Source of the DNA: Mesorhizobium atlanticum
GTDB lineage: Bacteria; Pseudomonadota; Alphaproteobacteria; Rhizobiales; Rhizobiaceae
Assembly: GCF_003289965.1 (NCBI RefSeq)
Contig: NZ_QMBQ01000002.1
Span: forward strand, 806,001-870,000
Direction of reading: 5' to 3'
Length of the DNA stretch: 64,000 nt
The notes beneath the pieces are model-generated. The model saw nothing but the letters and a program-made list of their open reading frames with translations, searched no databases and was not told the DNA's origin. Positions 35,060-43,268 of the stretch are shown piece after piece. The translations under genes and the position numbers were made by a program. Position 1 is the first letter of the stretch. Every line of letters starts with the position of its first letter.

Positions 35060-36691
35060 CTAGATCGCGGGCTCTTCCCAAACCGACTGTCCGCCGACCA
35101 CTGTTTTCAGCACCTTGATATCCGCGATCTTGTCCGGCTCGACCTGCAGCGGATCGTCGGAAAGGACGATGAAGTCGGCGAGCTTCCCCGCCGCCAGGCT
35201 GCCCTCATCGTTTTCACGGTGGCCAGCAAAGGCTGCGCCCAGCGTATAGGCATGGAGCGCCTGCGCGACGCTGATCCTCTGCCGCGGGACCCAGCCGTCT
35301 TTCGGCTGGTGGTCCCGGCTTTGGCGCAGCACCGCATTGCGTATGCCGATGAGCGGATTGAGATCGACGATTGGCCAATCGGTTCCGAACGCGACGGGGC
35401 CGCCGGCTTCCAGGATGGAGCGGACGGGAAAGGCTCGCGGCAAGGATTCGGAGCCGACCCGCACTTCCCAAAGCCCTTCCATTCCAAGCCATTGGTCGCG
35501 TGGGTAGATCATGGCGGGCTGGAAGCTCGCTATCGCTCCTATCTCGCCAAAACGCTCGATGTCGCGCGAGGTGGGTATTTCGCAATGCTCCACCCGCGGC
35601 CGGCGCTGCCGCGAGCGGTCTCCATCCGCGGCATAGGCGTCAAGGGCCATTTCGATGGCGCCCGTGCCGATTGCGTGCGTCCAGACCTGAAAGCCTTCCT
35701 GCTGGGCACGGCTGACGGCCGCGTCGTAGGCCGACGCCTTCCACAGGCAGGTTCCGGTTTCGCGCGGCTTGTCGGCGTAGCCCTGGGGCATGAAGCCGGT
35801 GTGGGATTCCAGGACGCCATCCAGGAAGAACTTGATGACGCGCCCGTCGAGAAAATCGGGGTCGAGGTCGTTCCGCCACCCGGAGACGCGCGCAATCACC
35901 TCGTCGAGGTTCGAACCCGGATTGACGATGCTCGAAAGCGTGAAGCGCAGGCTGAGCTCGCCATTCGCGAATATCTCAGCCAGCAAGGGGACCGCTTCGT
36001 CATCCATCCCGGCGCTTTGAACCCGCGACAATCCGAGGCGGTTGGCTTCCCTGATGGCGCGGAGTAGTGCTGCTCGCAAATCCGACGTCGAGGGCTGAGG
36101 GACCAGTTCTTCGAGCCCGGACCAAGCTTTCTCCTTCAGCCATCCGGTCGGCTCGCCGCTCGCGTCCCTGACGATCTCGCCGCCTTCGGGGTCGGGCGTG
36201 TCCCGGGTGATGCCGGCAAGGTCCAGCGCCTTGCTGTTCACCCAGGCCGCATGCGCCATGCCGGAGCGGAAGAAGACGGGGCGATCGGCCACAACCTGAT
36301 CGAGAAGCGATTTGTGGAAGCCGCCTTCCGGAAGATCGGGATAGCCGTAGCTGAACTCGCTGCCCACGATCCACGCCCGGTCGGGATGCGCTTGCGCATA
36401 GGCCTTCAAGCGGGCGAGGACTTCGCCGAAGGTCTTTGCTTCACGCAAGCGAACTTCATCGAGATATTTGCTTCCCCAGGCAAAATGGAGGTGGGAATCG
36501 ATGAAGGCCGGCATCGCGAACCGGCCTTGAAGATCGACGATTTCGGCATCCGATGAGGCCTGCAATCTGACGGATGACCAGGGGCCGACGGCGGCGATCC
36601 GGTCGCCTCGAACAAGCATCGCCTCGGCGCGAGGGTTCGCCGCATCGACCGTATAGAGCGCGCCGTTTGCGTAAAGGGTCTCTCTCGCCAT
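35060..36691 (-). CDS. YtcJ-like amidohydrolase family protein
   Basis: 543 residues; ATG 36718 is an alternative start. The metal-dependent hydrolase signature FIDSHLHFAWGSKY (HxH) is at about residue 70, with later metal-site marks KFFLDGVLESHTG, VWTHAIGTGAIEMALDA, RVEHCEI and AFGTDWPIVDLNP (final Asp). This is the YtcJ-type amidohydrolase group (PF07969), which hydrolyses N-acyl or amide bonds. It leads the leftward unit with the GMC enzyme. A TTAG-N7-CTAA palindrome lies 92 bp before its start. Confidence 0.9.
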   Translation of the reverse strand: MARETLYANGALYTVDAANPRAEAMLVRGDRIAAVGPWSSVRLQASSDAEIVDLQGRFAMPAFIDSHLHFAWGSKYLDEVRLREAKTFGEVLARLKAYAQAHPDRAWIVGSEFSYGYPDLPEGGFHKSLLDQVVADRPVFFRSGMAHAAWVNSKALDLAGITRDTPDPEGGEIVRDASGEPTGWLKEKAWSGLEELVPQPSTSDLRAALLRAIREANRLGLSRVQSAGMDDEAVPLLAEIFANGELSLRFTLSSIVNPGSNLDEVIARVSGWRNDLDPDFLDGRVIKFFLDGVLESHTGFMPQGYADKPRETGTCLWKASAYDAAVSRAQQEGFQVWTHAIGTGAIEMALDAYAADGDRSRQRRPRVEHCEIPTSRDIERFGEIGAIASFQPAMIYPRDQWLGMEGLWEVRVGSESLPRAFPVRSILEAGGPVAFGTDWPIVDLNPLIGIRNAVLRQSRDHQPKDGWVPRQRISVAQALHAYTLGAAFAGHRENDEGSLAAGKLADFIVLSDDPLQVEPDKIADIKVLKTVVGGQSVWEEPAI

Positions 36692-36782
36692 TTGACTTTC
36701 TGCGGTCGTCGCTCTCATGCGGGTGATGAGGGCAAGGAACCATCAAATCCCGGGCGGAAGAATAACTTTTTCCGGTAGCTGT

Positions 36783-36887
36783 GCTTAGGGTTTGCCTAAG
36801 CCTGCTCGATGTTCGCAGGTGGTGCCATCGGCTTGTCGTGGGACTCCGCTCCGCGATCCCGTCTCAGCGTTTAGGGATAAGCTAAGC
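36783..36887. promoter_or_regulatory. Two LysR-type operators in a divergent promoter region
   Basis: GCTTAGG-GTTTG-CCTAAGC (36783-36801) is a perfect 7-5-7 palindrome, and GTTTAGG-GATAA-GCTAAGC (36869-36887) is a near-perfect second copy. Both contain TTAG-N7-CTAA, that is a T-N11-A LysR box. The first is 92 bp before the amidohydrolase start, the second 102 bp before the monooxygenase start. The rest of the 297-bp interval is AT-rich and gene-free. Confidence 0.75.
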
Positions 36888-36988
36888 ACTGACACATGAA
36901 ATCATAATTTTCGCTCCTGCGGCCCGTCACTAAAAGCAAACCGGACCTTCATCGCAGCGGCGAAAGCCCCATCGGAAGAGACGTGGAT

Positions 36989-38263
36989 ATGTCGGTTGAG
37001 AAGATAGACACGCTCGTCGTCGGCGGCGGCCAGGCCGGGGTGGCCATGAGCGAGCACCTAAGCAAATGCGGGGTGCCCCATCTCGTCCTCGAGCGCGGCC
37101 GGATCGCCGAGCGCTGGCGCTCGCAGCGATGGGACTCCCTGGTCGCCAACGGTCCGGCCTGGCATGACCGTTTCCCGGGCATGGAGTTTCCCGTGACGGG
37201 TTCCGACGGCTTTCCCTCGAAGGAGGAGGTCGCCGACTATTTCGTCGCCTATGCAAAGCAGATCAACGCGCCGATCCGCTGCGGCGTCGAGGTCAAGCTC
37301 GTGCAGAGGAATGTCGGCCGTCCGGGATTTCGCGTCGAGACGTCGGATGGCGTGATCGAGGCCAACAGTGTCGTCGCCGCGACCGGACCTTTCCAGGTCC
37401 CCGTCATCCCCTCTCTCGTTCCTGCTGATGCCGGCCTCCTGCAAATCCACTCCAGCGCGTACCGCAATCCGGCGCAATTGCCAAAGGGCGCGGTGCTGGT
37501 GGTCGGAGCGGGATCTTCGGGCGTGCAAATTGCCGATGAGCTCCAGCGCGCCGGAAGGCGCGTTTATCTCTCGGTCGGCCCACATGATCGTCCGCCGCGT
37601 TCCTATCGCGGGCGCGACTTCTGCTGGTGGCTCGGCGTTCTCGGCAAATGGGACCTCGAAACACCAGGGCCCGGCACGGAACATGTCACGATCGCTGTAA
37701 GCGGCGCGCGCGGCGGCGAGACGATCGATTTCCGTCGCCTGGCCGCGCAGGGGCTTACGCTGGTCGGTATGGCGAAGGCGTACCAGGATGGCGTATTGAG
37801 TTTCGCGCCGGATCTTGCAAAGAACATTGCCCGAGGCGACGCCAATTTGATGTCGCTGCTGGACGAAGCCGACGCCTATGTCGTGCGCAACGGCCTCGAC
37901 CTTCCGGAAGAACCCGCTCTCCGCAAGATCGACCCCGATCCGGACTGCGTGACCAATCCGATCCTCAATCTCGATCTTGCCGGAGCCGGCGTGACGACGA
38001 TCATCTGGGCGACGGGCTTCGCCGTTGACTATAGCTGGCTGAAGGTCGATGCCTTCGACGAGAAGGGCCGGCCAAGGCATCAGCGCGGCGTCTCGACCGA
38101 GCCGGGGATCTATTTCCTGGGACTGCCTTGGCAGTCGCGCAGGGGGTCGAGCTTCATCTGGGGCGTCTGGCACGATGCCAAGCATGTGGCGGACCGTATT
38201 TCGACGCAGCGCAAATATCTGGCCTACCACGCCGCCGCGAAGCGCGAGCCCGTGGACGCCTGA
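36989..38263 (+). CDS. Flavin-dependent monooxygenase (FMO/MSMEG_0569-like)
   Basis: 424 residues with two dinucleotide-binding motifs, DTLVVGGGQAGVAMSEHL (FAD, residue 8) and AVLVVGAGSSGVQIADEL (NADPH, about 170). Between them ERWRSQRWDSLVANGPAWHD is typical of FMO and Baeyer-Villiger-like enzymes; IIWATGFAVDYSWL is the second ATG-type motif. The start is the ATG at 36989, 8 bp after GGAAGAG, although a GTG two codons upstream is possible. First gene of a unit with RidA, DUF1028 and aldehyde dehydrogenase genes. Probable role: oxygenation of a nitrogen compound. Confidence 0.88.
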   Translation: MSVEKIDTLVVGGGQAGVAMSEHLSKCGVPHLVLERGRIAERWRSQRWDSLVANGPAWHDRFPGMEFPVTGSDGFPSKEEVADYFVAYAKQINAPIRCGVEVKLVQRNVGRPGFRVETSDGVIEANSVVAATGPFQVPVIPSLVPADAGLLQIHSSAYRNPAQLPKGAVLVVGAGSSGVQIADELQRAGRRVYLSVGPHDRPPRSYRGRDFCWWLGVLGKWDLETPGPGTEHVTIAVSGARGGETIDFRRLAAQGLTLVGMAKAYQDGVLSFAPDLAKNIARGDANLMSLLDEADAYVVRNGLDLPEEPALRKIDPDPDCVTNPILNLDLAGAGVTTIIWATGFAVDYSWLKVDAFDEKGRPRHQRGVSTEPGIYFLGLPWQSRRGSSFIWGVWHDAKHVADRISTQRKYLAYHAAAKREPVDA

Positions 38264-38298
38264 CCCAAGCTGCGAGCCCGACCCTCATGGAGACCAAG

Positions 38299-38715
38299 AT
38301 GGCGCATACGCGAATCCGCAAATTCAACACCAAGGAAACCTATCCCGAGCAGAAGCTCGACAATGATCTCTGCCAGGCCGTCGTCACGCGCGGCGGCCGC
38401 ACCGTCTATCTGCGCGGCCAGTGCCCGCAGGATCTCGACACGGCAAAGAACATCGACAGCCACGATCCGGCCGAGCAGACGCATAAGGTCATGCAGAACA
38501 TCAGGCAGCTCATCGAGGAGTGCGGCGGCACGATGGAGCATCTGGTGAAGGTGGTGGTCTACATCACCGACGTCCGCCACCGCGAGGCGGTCTATCGGAC
38601 GATGGGCGAGTACATCAAGGGCGTGCATCCGGTTTCGACCGGGCTGGTGGTGTCGGCGCTGGCGCGGCCGGAATGGCTGGTCGAAATCGACGGCACCGCC
38701 GTCATTCCGGACTGA
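38299..38715 (+). CDS. RidA family protein
   Basis: 138 residues of the RidA/YjgF fold: KFNTKETYPEQKLDNDLCQA, TVYLRGQCPQDLDT, NIRQLIEECGGTMEHLVKVV, VYITDVRHREAVY and GVHPVSTGLVVSALARPEWL. RidA enzymes hydrolyse reactive enamine/imine products, and the subgroup found in catabolic clusters helps deaminate intermediates. The conserved Arg before PEWL is present. ATG 38299 has GGAGA 6 bp upstream; 38287 is an in-frame alternative. Gap to the previous gene is 35 bp, and to the next 5 bp. Confidence 0.92.
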   Translation: MAHTRIRKFNTKETYPEQKLDNDLCQAVVTRGGRTVYLRGQCPQDLDTAKNIDSHDPAEQTHKVMQNIRQLIEECGGTMEHLVKVVVYITDVRHREAVYRTMGEYIKGVHPVSTGLVVSALARPEWLVEIDGTAVIPD

Positions 38716-38720
38716 GCGTC

Positions 38721-39392
38721 ATGACCTTTTCCATCGTCGCGCGCTGCCGGCGCACGGGCATGTTCGGGGTGGCGGTGTCCTCGTCGTCCCCCGCGGTCGC
38801 GGCACGCTGCGCCTATGCGCAGGCCGGCGTCGGCGCGGTCGCCAGTCAGAACGTCACCGACCCGACGCTCGGGGTCCGGGCGCTGGAGCTGATGGCGCGC
38901 GGCGCCTCCGCCACCGAGGCCGTCGCGATCATCAAGCGCACAGCCTTCAGTGAATACCGTCAGGTGCTGGCGGTCGACACGGCCGGCGGCAGCGCAATCC
39001 ATTCTGGACCGAAGGCGCTCGGCATCTGGGCCGAGGCGCGCGGCGAGGACGTCGCCTGCGGCGGCAACCTGCTCGCAAATGGCGGCATTCCGCAAGCCAT
39101 GGTCGATGCCTTTCTCGCGTCCGAGGGCGACCTCGGCGACCGGCTGATCTTCACAATGCGCGCCGCGCTCAAAGCCGGCGGCGAAGGGGGGCCTGTCCAC
39201 TCCGCGGGCATGAAGCTGGTGCGCGATGTCTCGTGGCCGGTCGCCGACCTGCGCTGCGACTGGACCGAGGATTGCCCGATCGAGCAGCTGGCTGCGCTGT
39301 GGGACATCTACAAGCCCCAGCTCGATGCCTATGTCACCCGCGCCCTCAACCCGTCCGACGCGCCGAGCTACGGCGTGCCCGGTGACGAGTAA
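38721..39392 (+). CDS. DUF1028 family Ntn-hydrolase-like protein
   Basis: 223 residues starting MTFSIVARCRRTGMFGVAVS, then SSPAVAARCAYAQAGVGAVA and SQNVTDPTLGVRALELMARG. DUF1028 proteins have an Ntn-hydrolase-like fold with a Thr/Ser nucleophile after a short N-terminal peptide and often sit next to RidA genes; amide hydrolysis is presumed. The start is 5 bp after the RidA stop and 21 bp separate it from the aldehyde dehydrogenase gene, so all are one transcript. Confidence 0.9.
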   Translation: MTFSIVARCRRTGMFGVAVSSSSPAVAARCAYAQAGVGAVASQNVTDPTLGVRALELMARGASATEAVAIIKRTAFSEYRQVLAVDTAGGSAIHSGPKALGIWAEARGEDVACGGNLLANGGIPQAMVDAFLASEGDLGDRLIFTMRAALKAGGEGGPVHSAGMKLVRDVSWPVADLRCDWTEDCPIEQLAALWDIYKPQLDAYVTRALNPSDAPSYGVPGDE

Positions 39393-39413
39393 TACCGGCA
39401 GTCTGGAGCCAGC

Positions 39414-40904
39414 ATGAGCGAACTCAGTCATAAGGACTGGATCGGCAAGGCGTCCGCGATCCGTTTCCGCGACAAGGCGTTCATCGACGGCAAGGCAGTA
39501 CCGGCGCGCTCCGGGCGGACTTTCGCCAGCATCAATCCAGCCACGGGAGCGACGCTTGCCGAGGTTGCCTCCTGCGGGGAAGAGGACATCGATCTTGCGG
39601 TTGCCGCAGCCCGGCGCAGCTTCGAGGCTGGCGTCTGGTCGCGAGCGGCCCCCGCGCATCGCAAGCAGGTGCTGCTGCGGCTGGCGGAGCTGCTGCGCGA
39701 GAACCTGCCGGAACTTGCGCTGCTGGAATCGCTCGATATGGGCAAGCTGGTCAAGGACGCGGCCACCATCGACGTGCCGGGCTCGGCGGCGATCTTCCAG
39801 TGGTATGCCGAGGCGATCGACAAGGTCTATGACGAGGTGGCGCCGACCGGGCAGGGCGATCTCGCTCTGGTGCGGCGCGAGCCGCTTGGCGTGGTGGGCG
39901 CCGTGGTGCCGTGGAATTTCCCGCTCGACATGGCGACCTGGAAATGCGCGCCCGCGCTGGCGGCCGGCAATTCGGTGGTGCTGAAGCCGGCCGAGCAATC
40001 GCCTTTCTCGGCGCTCAGGCTGGCAGAGCTCGCCATGGAAGCGGGCCTGCCCGCCGGCGTGCTCAACGTCGTGCCAGGTCTCGGCGAGACCGCCGGCCAG
40101 GCGCTTGGCCGGCATATGGATGTCGATTGCCTTGCCTTCACCGGGTCGACCGCCGTCGGCAAGATGTTCCTGCAATATTCCGGCCAGTCGAACATGAAAC
40201 AGGTCTGGCTGGAGACCGGGGGAAAAAGCCCCAATCTGGTGTTCGCGGATTGCGCCGATCTCGATGCGGCCGCCGATATGGCCGCCTTCGGCATCTTCTT
40301 CAACCAGGGGCAGGTCTGCTCCGCCAATTCCCGGCTGCTGGTGGAGCGCGGCATCAAGGACGCGCTGGTGGAGAAACTGGCGGAGCGCGCGGCGGCGTCG
40401 CAGCCGGGCGACCCCCTCGACCCTCAATCCAGGATGGGCGCGATGGTGGATGCGCGGCACGCCGCGACCGTGATGCGCTTCATCGATGGCGGCAGGAAGT
40501 CGGCCCGGCTTGTGACCGGCGGCGACCGGGTCGCCGTCGATGGACGCGGCAGCTTCGTGCAGCCCACCATCTTCGACAATGTTTCGCCCGACGATCCGCT
40601 CGCCCGCGACGAGATTTTCGGCCCGGTCCTGTCGGTGATCGCCTTCGATAGCGAAGAGGAGGCGGTGCGGATTGCCAATGACAGCGTCTACGGCCTTGCG
40701 GCTTCGCTGTGGACCGACAGCCTGTCGCGGGCGCACCGCATAGCGGAACGACTGCGCGTGGGCACGGTCTCGGTGAACACCGTCGATGCGTTGAGCCCGA
40801 TGACACCCTTCGGCGGCTTCAAGCAGTCCGGCTTCGGCCGCGACCTGTCGTTGCACGCGCTCGACAAATACACGGCGCTCAAGACCACCTGGATCAAGTA
40901 CTGA
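39414..40904 (+). CDS. NAD-dependent aldehyde dehydrogenase (PuuC-like)
   Basis: 496 residues. Conserved parts are VGAVVPWNFPLDMATWKCAP, AFTGSTAVGKMF, the general base in WLETGGKSPNLVF, the catalytic Cys in FNQGQVCSANSRLL, and EIFGPVLSVIAF. The sequence resembles gamma-glutamyl-gamma-aminobutyraldehyde dehydrogenase and other amino-aldehyde enzymes. It would oxidise an aldehyde left after amine or alkyl oxidation by upstream enzymes. A LysR gene follows after 50 bp. Confidence 0.93.
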   Translation: MSELSHKDWIGKASAIRFRDKAFIDGKAVPARSGRTFASINPATGATLAEVASCGEEDIDLAVAAARRSFEAGVWSRAAPAHRKQVLLRLAELLRENLPELALLESLDMGKLVKDAATIDVPGSAAIFQWYAEAIDKVYDEVAPTGQGDLALVRREPLGVVGAVVPWNFPLDMATWKCAPALAAGNSVVLKPAEQSPFSALRLAELAMEAGLPAGVLNVVPGLGETAGQALGRHMDVDCLAFTGSTAVGKMFLQYSGQSNMKQVWLETGGKSPNLVFADCADLDAAADMAAFGIFFNQGQVCSANSRLLVERGIKDALVEKLAERAAASQPGDPLDPQSRMGAMVDARHAATVMRFIDGGRKSARLVTGGDRVAVDGRGSFVQPTIFDNVSPDDPLARDEIFGPVLSVIAFDSEEEAVRIANDSVYGLAASLWTDSLSRAHRIAERLRVGTVSVNTVDALSPMTPFGGFKQSGFGRDLSLHALDKYTALKTTWIKY

Positions 40905-40954
40905 GGAGCGGCCCCGACTTGATTGCAGCGACCAAACGGGCATCATAGACGCCC

Positions 40955-41884
40955 ATGCCGCTCCGCTTCACGCTCAGACAGCTCGAATATTTCGTCGCCG
41001 TTGGCGAAGCCGGTTCGATCGCCAAGGCGGCCGAGCAGGTGAATGTCTCGCCGCCCTCGATCTCGGCATCGATCGCGCAGCTCGAAGCGGAGTTCGGCGT
41101 CCAGCTCTTCGTGCGCAAGCATTCGCATGCGCTGGCGCTGACGGCGGGCGGGCGCCTGTTCCTCAAGGAGGCCGCGCGCCTGCTCAACGATGCCGACGCG
41201 CTGCACGACATTGCCGGCGATATCGCCGAGAAGGTGCGCGGACCGCTGGCGGTCGGCTGCCTGCTGACTTTCGCGCAAATCGTGCTGCCGGCGCTGCGCA
41301 GAAAGTTCGAGGACGCCTATCCGGATGTGCGGGTCCGCCAGTTCGAGCGCAACCAGGGGCAATTGTTCGAGATGCTGCAGCGTGGCGAAATAGATGCAGC
41401 GCTTACCTACGATCTCGAATTGTCGCAGGACATGACGTTCGAACCGCTGATGCAGTTGCCGGCCTATGTGATGCTGCCGGCCGCGCATCAGCTGGCGGGG
41501 AGAGCGGGGATCACGCCCGAGGAGCTGGTCGACGAGCCGATGGTGCTGCTCGATCTGCCCTACAGCCGGGAATACTTCCTCTCAGCGTTCCAGGGGCTTC
41601 GGCCCAGGATCGCCGAGCGCACCGGCGACATCGCCGTGATGCGCTCGATGGTCGCCAACGGCTTCGGCTACGGCATCGCCAATATGCGGCCGCTCAACGC
41701 CATGTCGCCGGACGGTAAATTGCTGGTCTTCGTTCCCCTGCTGGGCGACATCAGGCCGCTGACCATGGGCATTGCGCTGCCCAATGCTGAGCACCGCACG
41801 CTGACGGTGCAGGCCTTCATCGACCACTGCCGCCGCTTCGTGGTCGAGCAAGGCGTCTTCGGCACCGAACGCATCGTCAAGTAA
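40955..41884 (+). CDS. LysR family regulator of the monooxygenase/amidohydrolase cluster
   Basis: 309 residues. The winged helix (about 1-62) reads LRQLEYFVAVGEAGSIAKAA, EQVNVSPPSISASIAQLEAE; the effector domain includes GPLAVGCLLTFAQIVLPALR, LFEMLQRGEIDAALTYDLEL and MVANGFGYGIANMRPL. It lies inside the catabolic cluster, and three TTAG-N7-CTAA sites in the cluster have LysR geometry, so it is the best candidate for their regulator. It may be expressed from the monooxygenase operon. Confidence 0.93.
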   Translation: MPLRFTLRQLEYFVAVGEAGSIAKAAEQVNVSPPSISASIAQLEAEFGVQLFVRKHSHALALTAGGRLFLKEAARLLNDADALHDIAGDIAEKVRGPLAVGCLLTFAQIVLPALRRKFEDAYPDVRVRQFERNQGQLFEMLQRGEIDAALTYDLELSQDMTFEPLMQLPAYVMLPAAHQLAGRAGITPEELVDEPMVLLDLPYSREYFLSAFQGLRPRIAERTGDIAVMRSMVANGFGYGIANMRPLNAMSPDGKLLVFVPLLGDIRPLTMGIALPNAEHRTLTVQAFIDHCRRFVVEQGVFGTERIVK

Positions 41885-41887
41885 GAT

Positions 41888-43045
41888 TCACGGCCAGCCG
41901 TCGGCGAGCCGCGACAGCAGCCGCTCCAGCATCTCGTCGCAGCGCCGCAATTGCTCGATGCTGACAAATTCGTCCGGCTTATGGCCCTGCGCCATCGAGC
42001 CCGGACCGCACACGACGGAAGGCGTGCCGAGATCGCGGCTGAACAATCCGCCTTCCGTGCCGAAGGCGACCTTCATGGTGTCGTTGGCGCCGGTCAGCGA
42101 TTTGACGAAGGCGACCGCTTCCGAAGCGGCCGGCGTGTCGAGCCCGGGATAGGTGTTGGTGATCTCGATGTCGATTGCGGCTTCGGAGGCGATCGAAGCG
42201 GCGTCAGAGGCAATGCGAGCCGCGGCAGCGCGAAGCCTGTCGAGAATGCCGGCGGCGTTGTCCGCGGCGACATTGCGGATCTCGAATTCCACCTCGCAAA
42301 GGTTGGGCACGATGTTGAGCGCTACGCCGGCATTGATCTTGCCGACATGCACCGTCGTATAGGGAATGTCGTAGTCGCCGTCGCGGGCGCCGTCGCGGGC
42401 CAGCCGGTCCTGCTCGTCGCGCAAGGCGCGCACGAAATCACAGCCGAGATGGATGGCGTTGAGCGCCAGCGGAGCAAGCGCCGAATGGCCTTCGCGTCCC
42501 TTGCAGACGGCGCGTGCCGCGAGCTTGCCCTTGTGCCCCGTCGCCACCTGCATGTTGGTCGGCTCGCCGACGATGCAGAGCAGCGGGCGTTGCGGTACGG
42601 CGCTCAGCATTTCAATCAGGTCACGCACGCCGAGGCAGCCGACCTCCTCGTCATAGGAGAGCGCGAGATGCAAGGGGGTGCGCAGCGGCATTTTCGAGGC
42701 CTTGAGGCAAGCGGCGAGCGCTGAGGCGACGAAGCCCTTCATGTCCGCCGCGCCGCGCCCATAAAGCTTGCCGTCGCGCGCGGTCATTTCGAATGGCGGC
42801 AGCGTCCAGTTCTGGCCGTCGACCGGGACGACATCGGTGTGGCCGGACAGCATGATGCCGGGCTTGTCGGCCGGGCCGATCGTGGCAAAGAGATTGGCTT
42901 TATGTCCATCCGCGCTGCGGATGATCTGGCTGGCGATGCCGCTCCCTTCGAGCAGGTCCACCGCATAACCGATGAGGTCGAGGTTCGAGTCACTGCTCAC
43001 CGTCGGGAAGGCGATCAGCCGTTCGAGGATCCTGATGCTGCCCAT
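41888..43045 (-). CDS. M20 family deacylase, ArgE-like
   Basis: 385 residues of the M20 metallopeptidase family, acetylornithine deacetylase type. Metal and catalytic motifs are LSGHTDVVPVDG (His, Asp), GRGAADMKGFVASAL (Asp bridging two metals) and ALSYDEEVGCLGVRDL (Glu-Glu). The dimerisation lid is in the middle (about 175-285). Since the gene is embedded in a catabolic cluster and away from arginine genes, it probably deacylates a pathway intermediate rather than N-acetylornithine. It is convergent with the LysR gene and divergent from the TMADH-like gene. Confidence 0.9.
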   Translation of the reverse strand: MGSIRILERLIAFPTVSSDSNLDLIGYAVDLLEGSGIASQIIRSADGHKANLFATIGPADKPGIMLSGHTDVVPVDGQNWTLPPFEMTARDGKLYGRGAADMKGFVASALAACLKASKMPLRTPLHLALSYDEEVGCLGVRDLIEMLSAVPQRPLLCIVGEPTNMQVATGHKGKLAARAVCKGREGHSALAPLALNAIHLGCDFVRALRDEQDRLARDGARDGDYDIPYTTVHVGKINAGVALNIVPNLCEVEFEIRNVAADNAAGILDRLRAAAARIASDAASIASEAAIDIEITNTYPGLDTPAASEAVAFVKSLTGANDTMKVAFGTEGGLFSRDLGTPSVVCGPGSMAQGHKPDEFVSIEQLRRCDEMLERLLSRLADGWP

Positions 43046-43133
43046 TTTTCTTTTCCCATTGCCGCAACCGGGTGTGTAGCATCGCGGCGCGGCGGCGCTG
43101 AAGTCGCATTTGGCTCAGCCCCGGTTCATCGCA

Positions 43134-43171
43134 GGCTAATCCCCGGATACGCGATTAGGCGCATCCTAATC
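43134..43171. promoter_or_regulatory. Third LysR-type operator of the cluster
   Basis: GATTAGG-CGCAT-CCTAATC (43153-43171) is a perfect 7-5-7 palindrome with the same TTAG-N7-CTAA core as the sites at 36783 and 36869. A half site GGCTAATCC precedes it (43135-43143). It lies 98 bp before the TMADH-like start at 43269 and 107 bp beyond the divergent M20 start. Confidence 0.75.
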
Positions 43172-43268
43172 CGCACAGAAGAATTCCGTAGTTTTCCCGT
43201 GCCGGCGCCAACTTATGAGTAATCTCGGCGGGATCGGCAGGACCGAGCCTGCATGAAGGAAGCTATCA

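Noticed and set aside
38592..40946. A 784-codon open frame on the minus strand
   Set aside because: High-GC shadow of the RidA, DUF1028 and aldehyde dehydrogenase genes; its product is His/Arg/Asp-rich with no family resemblance.
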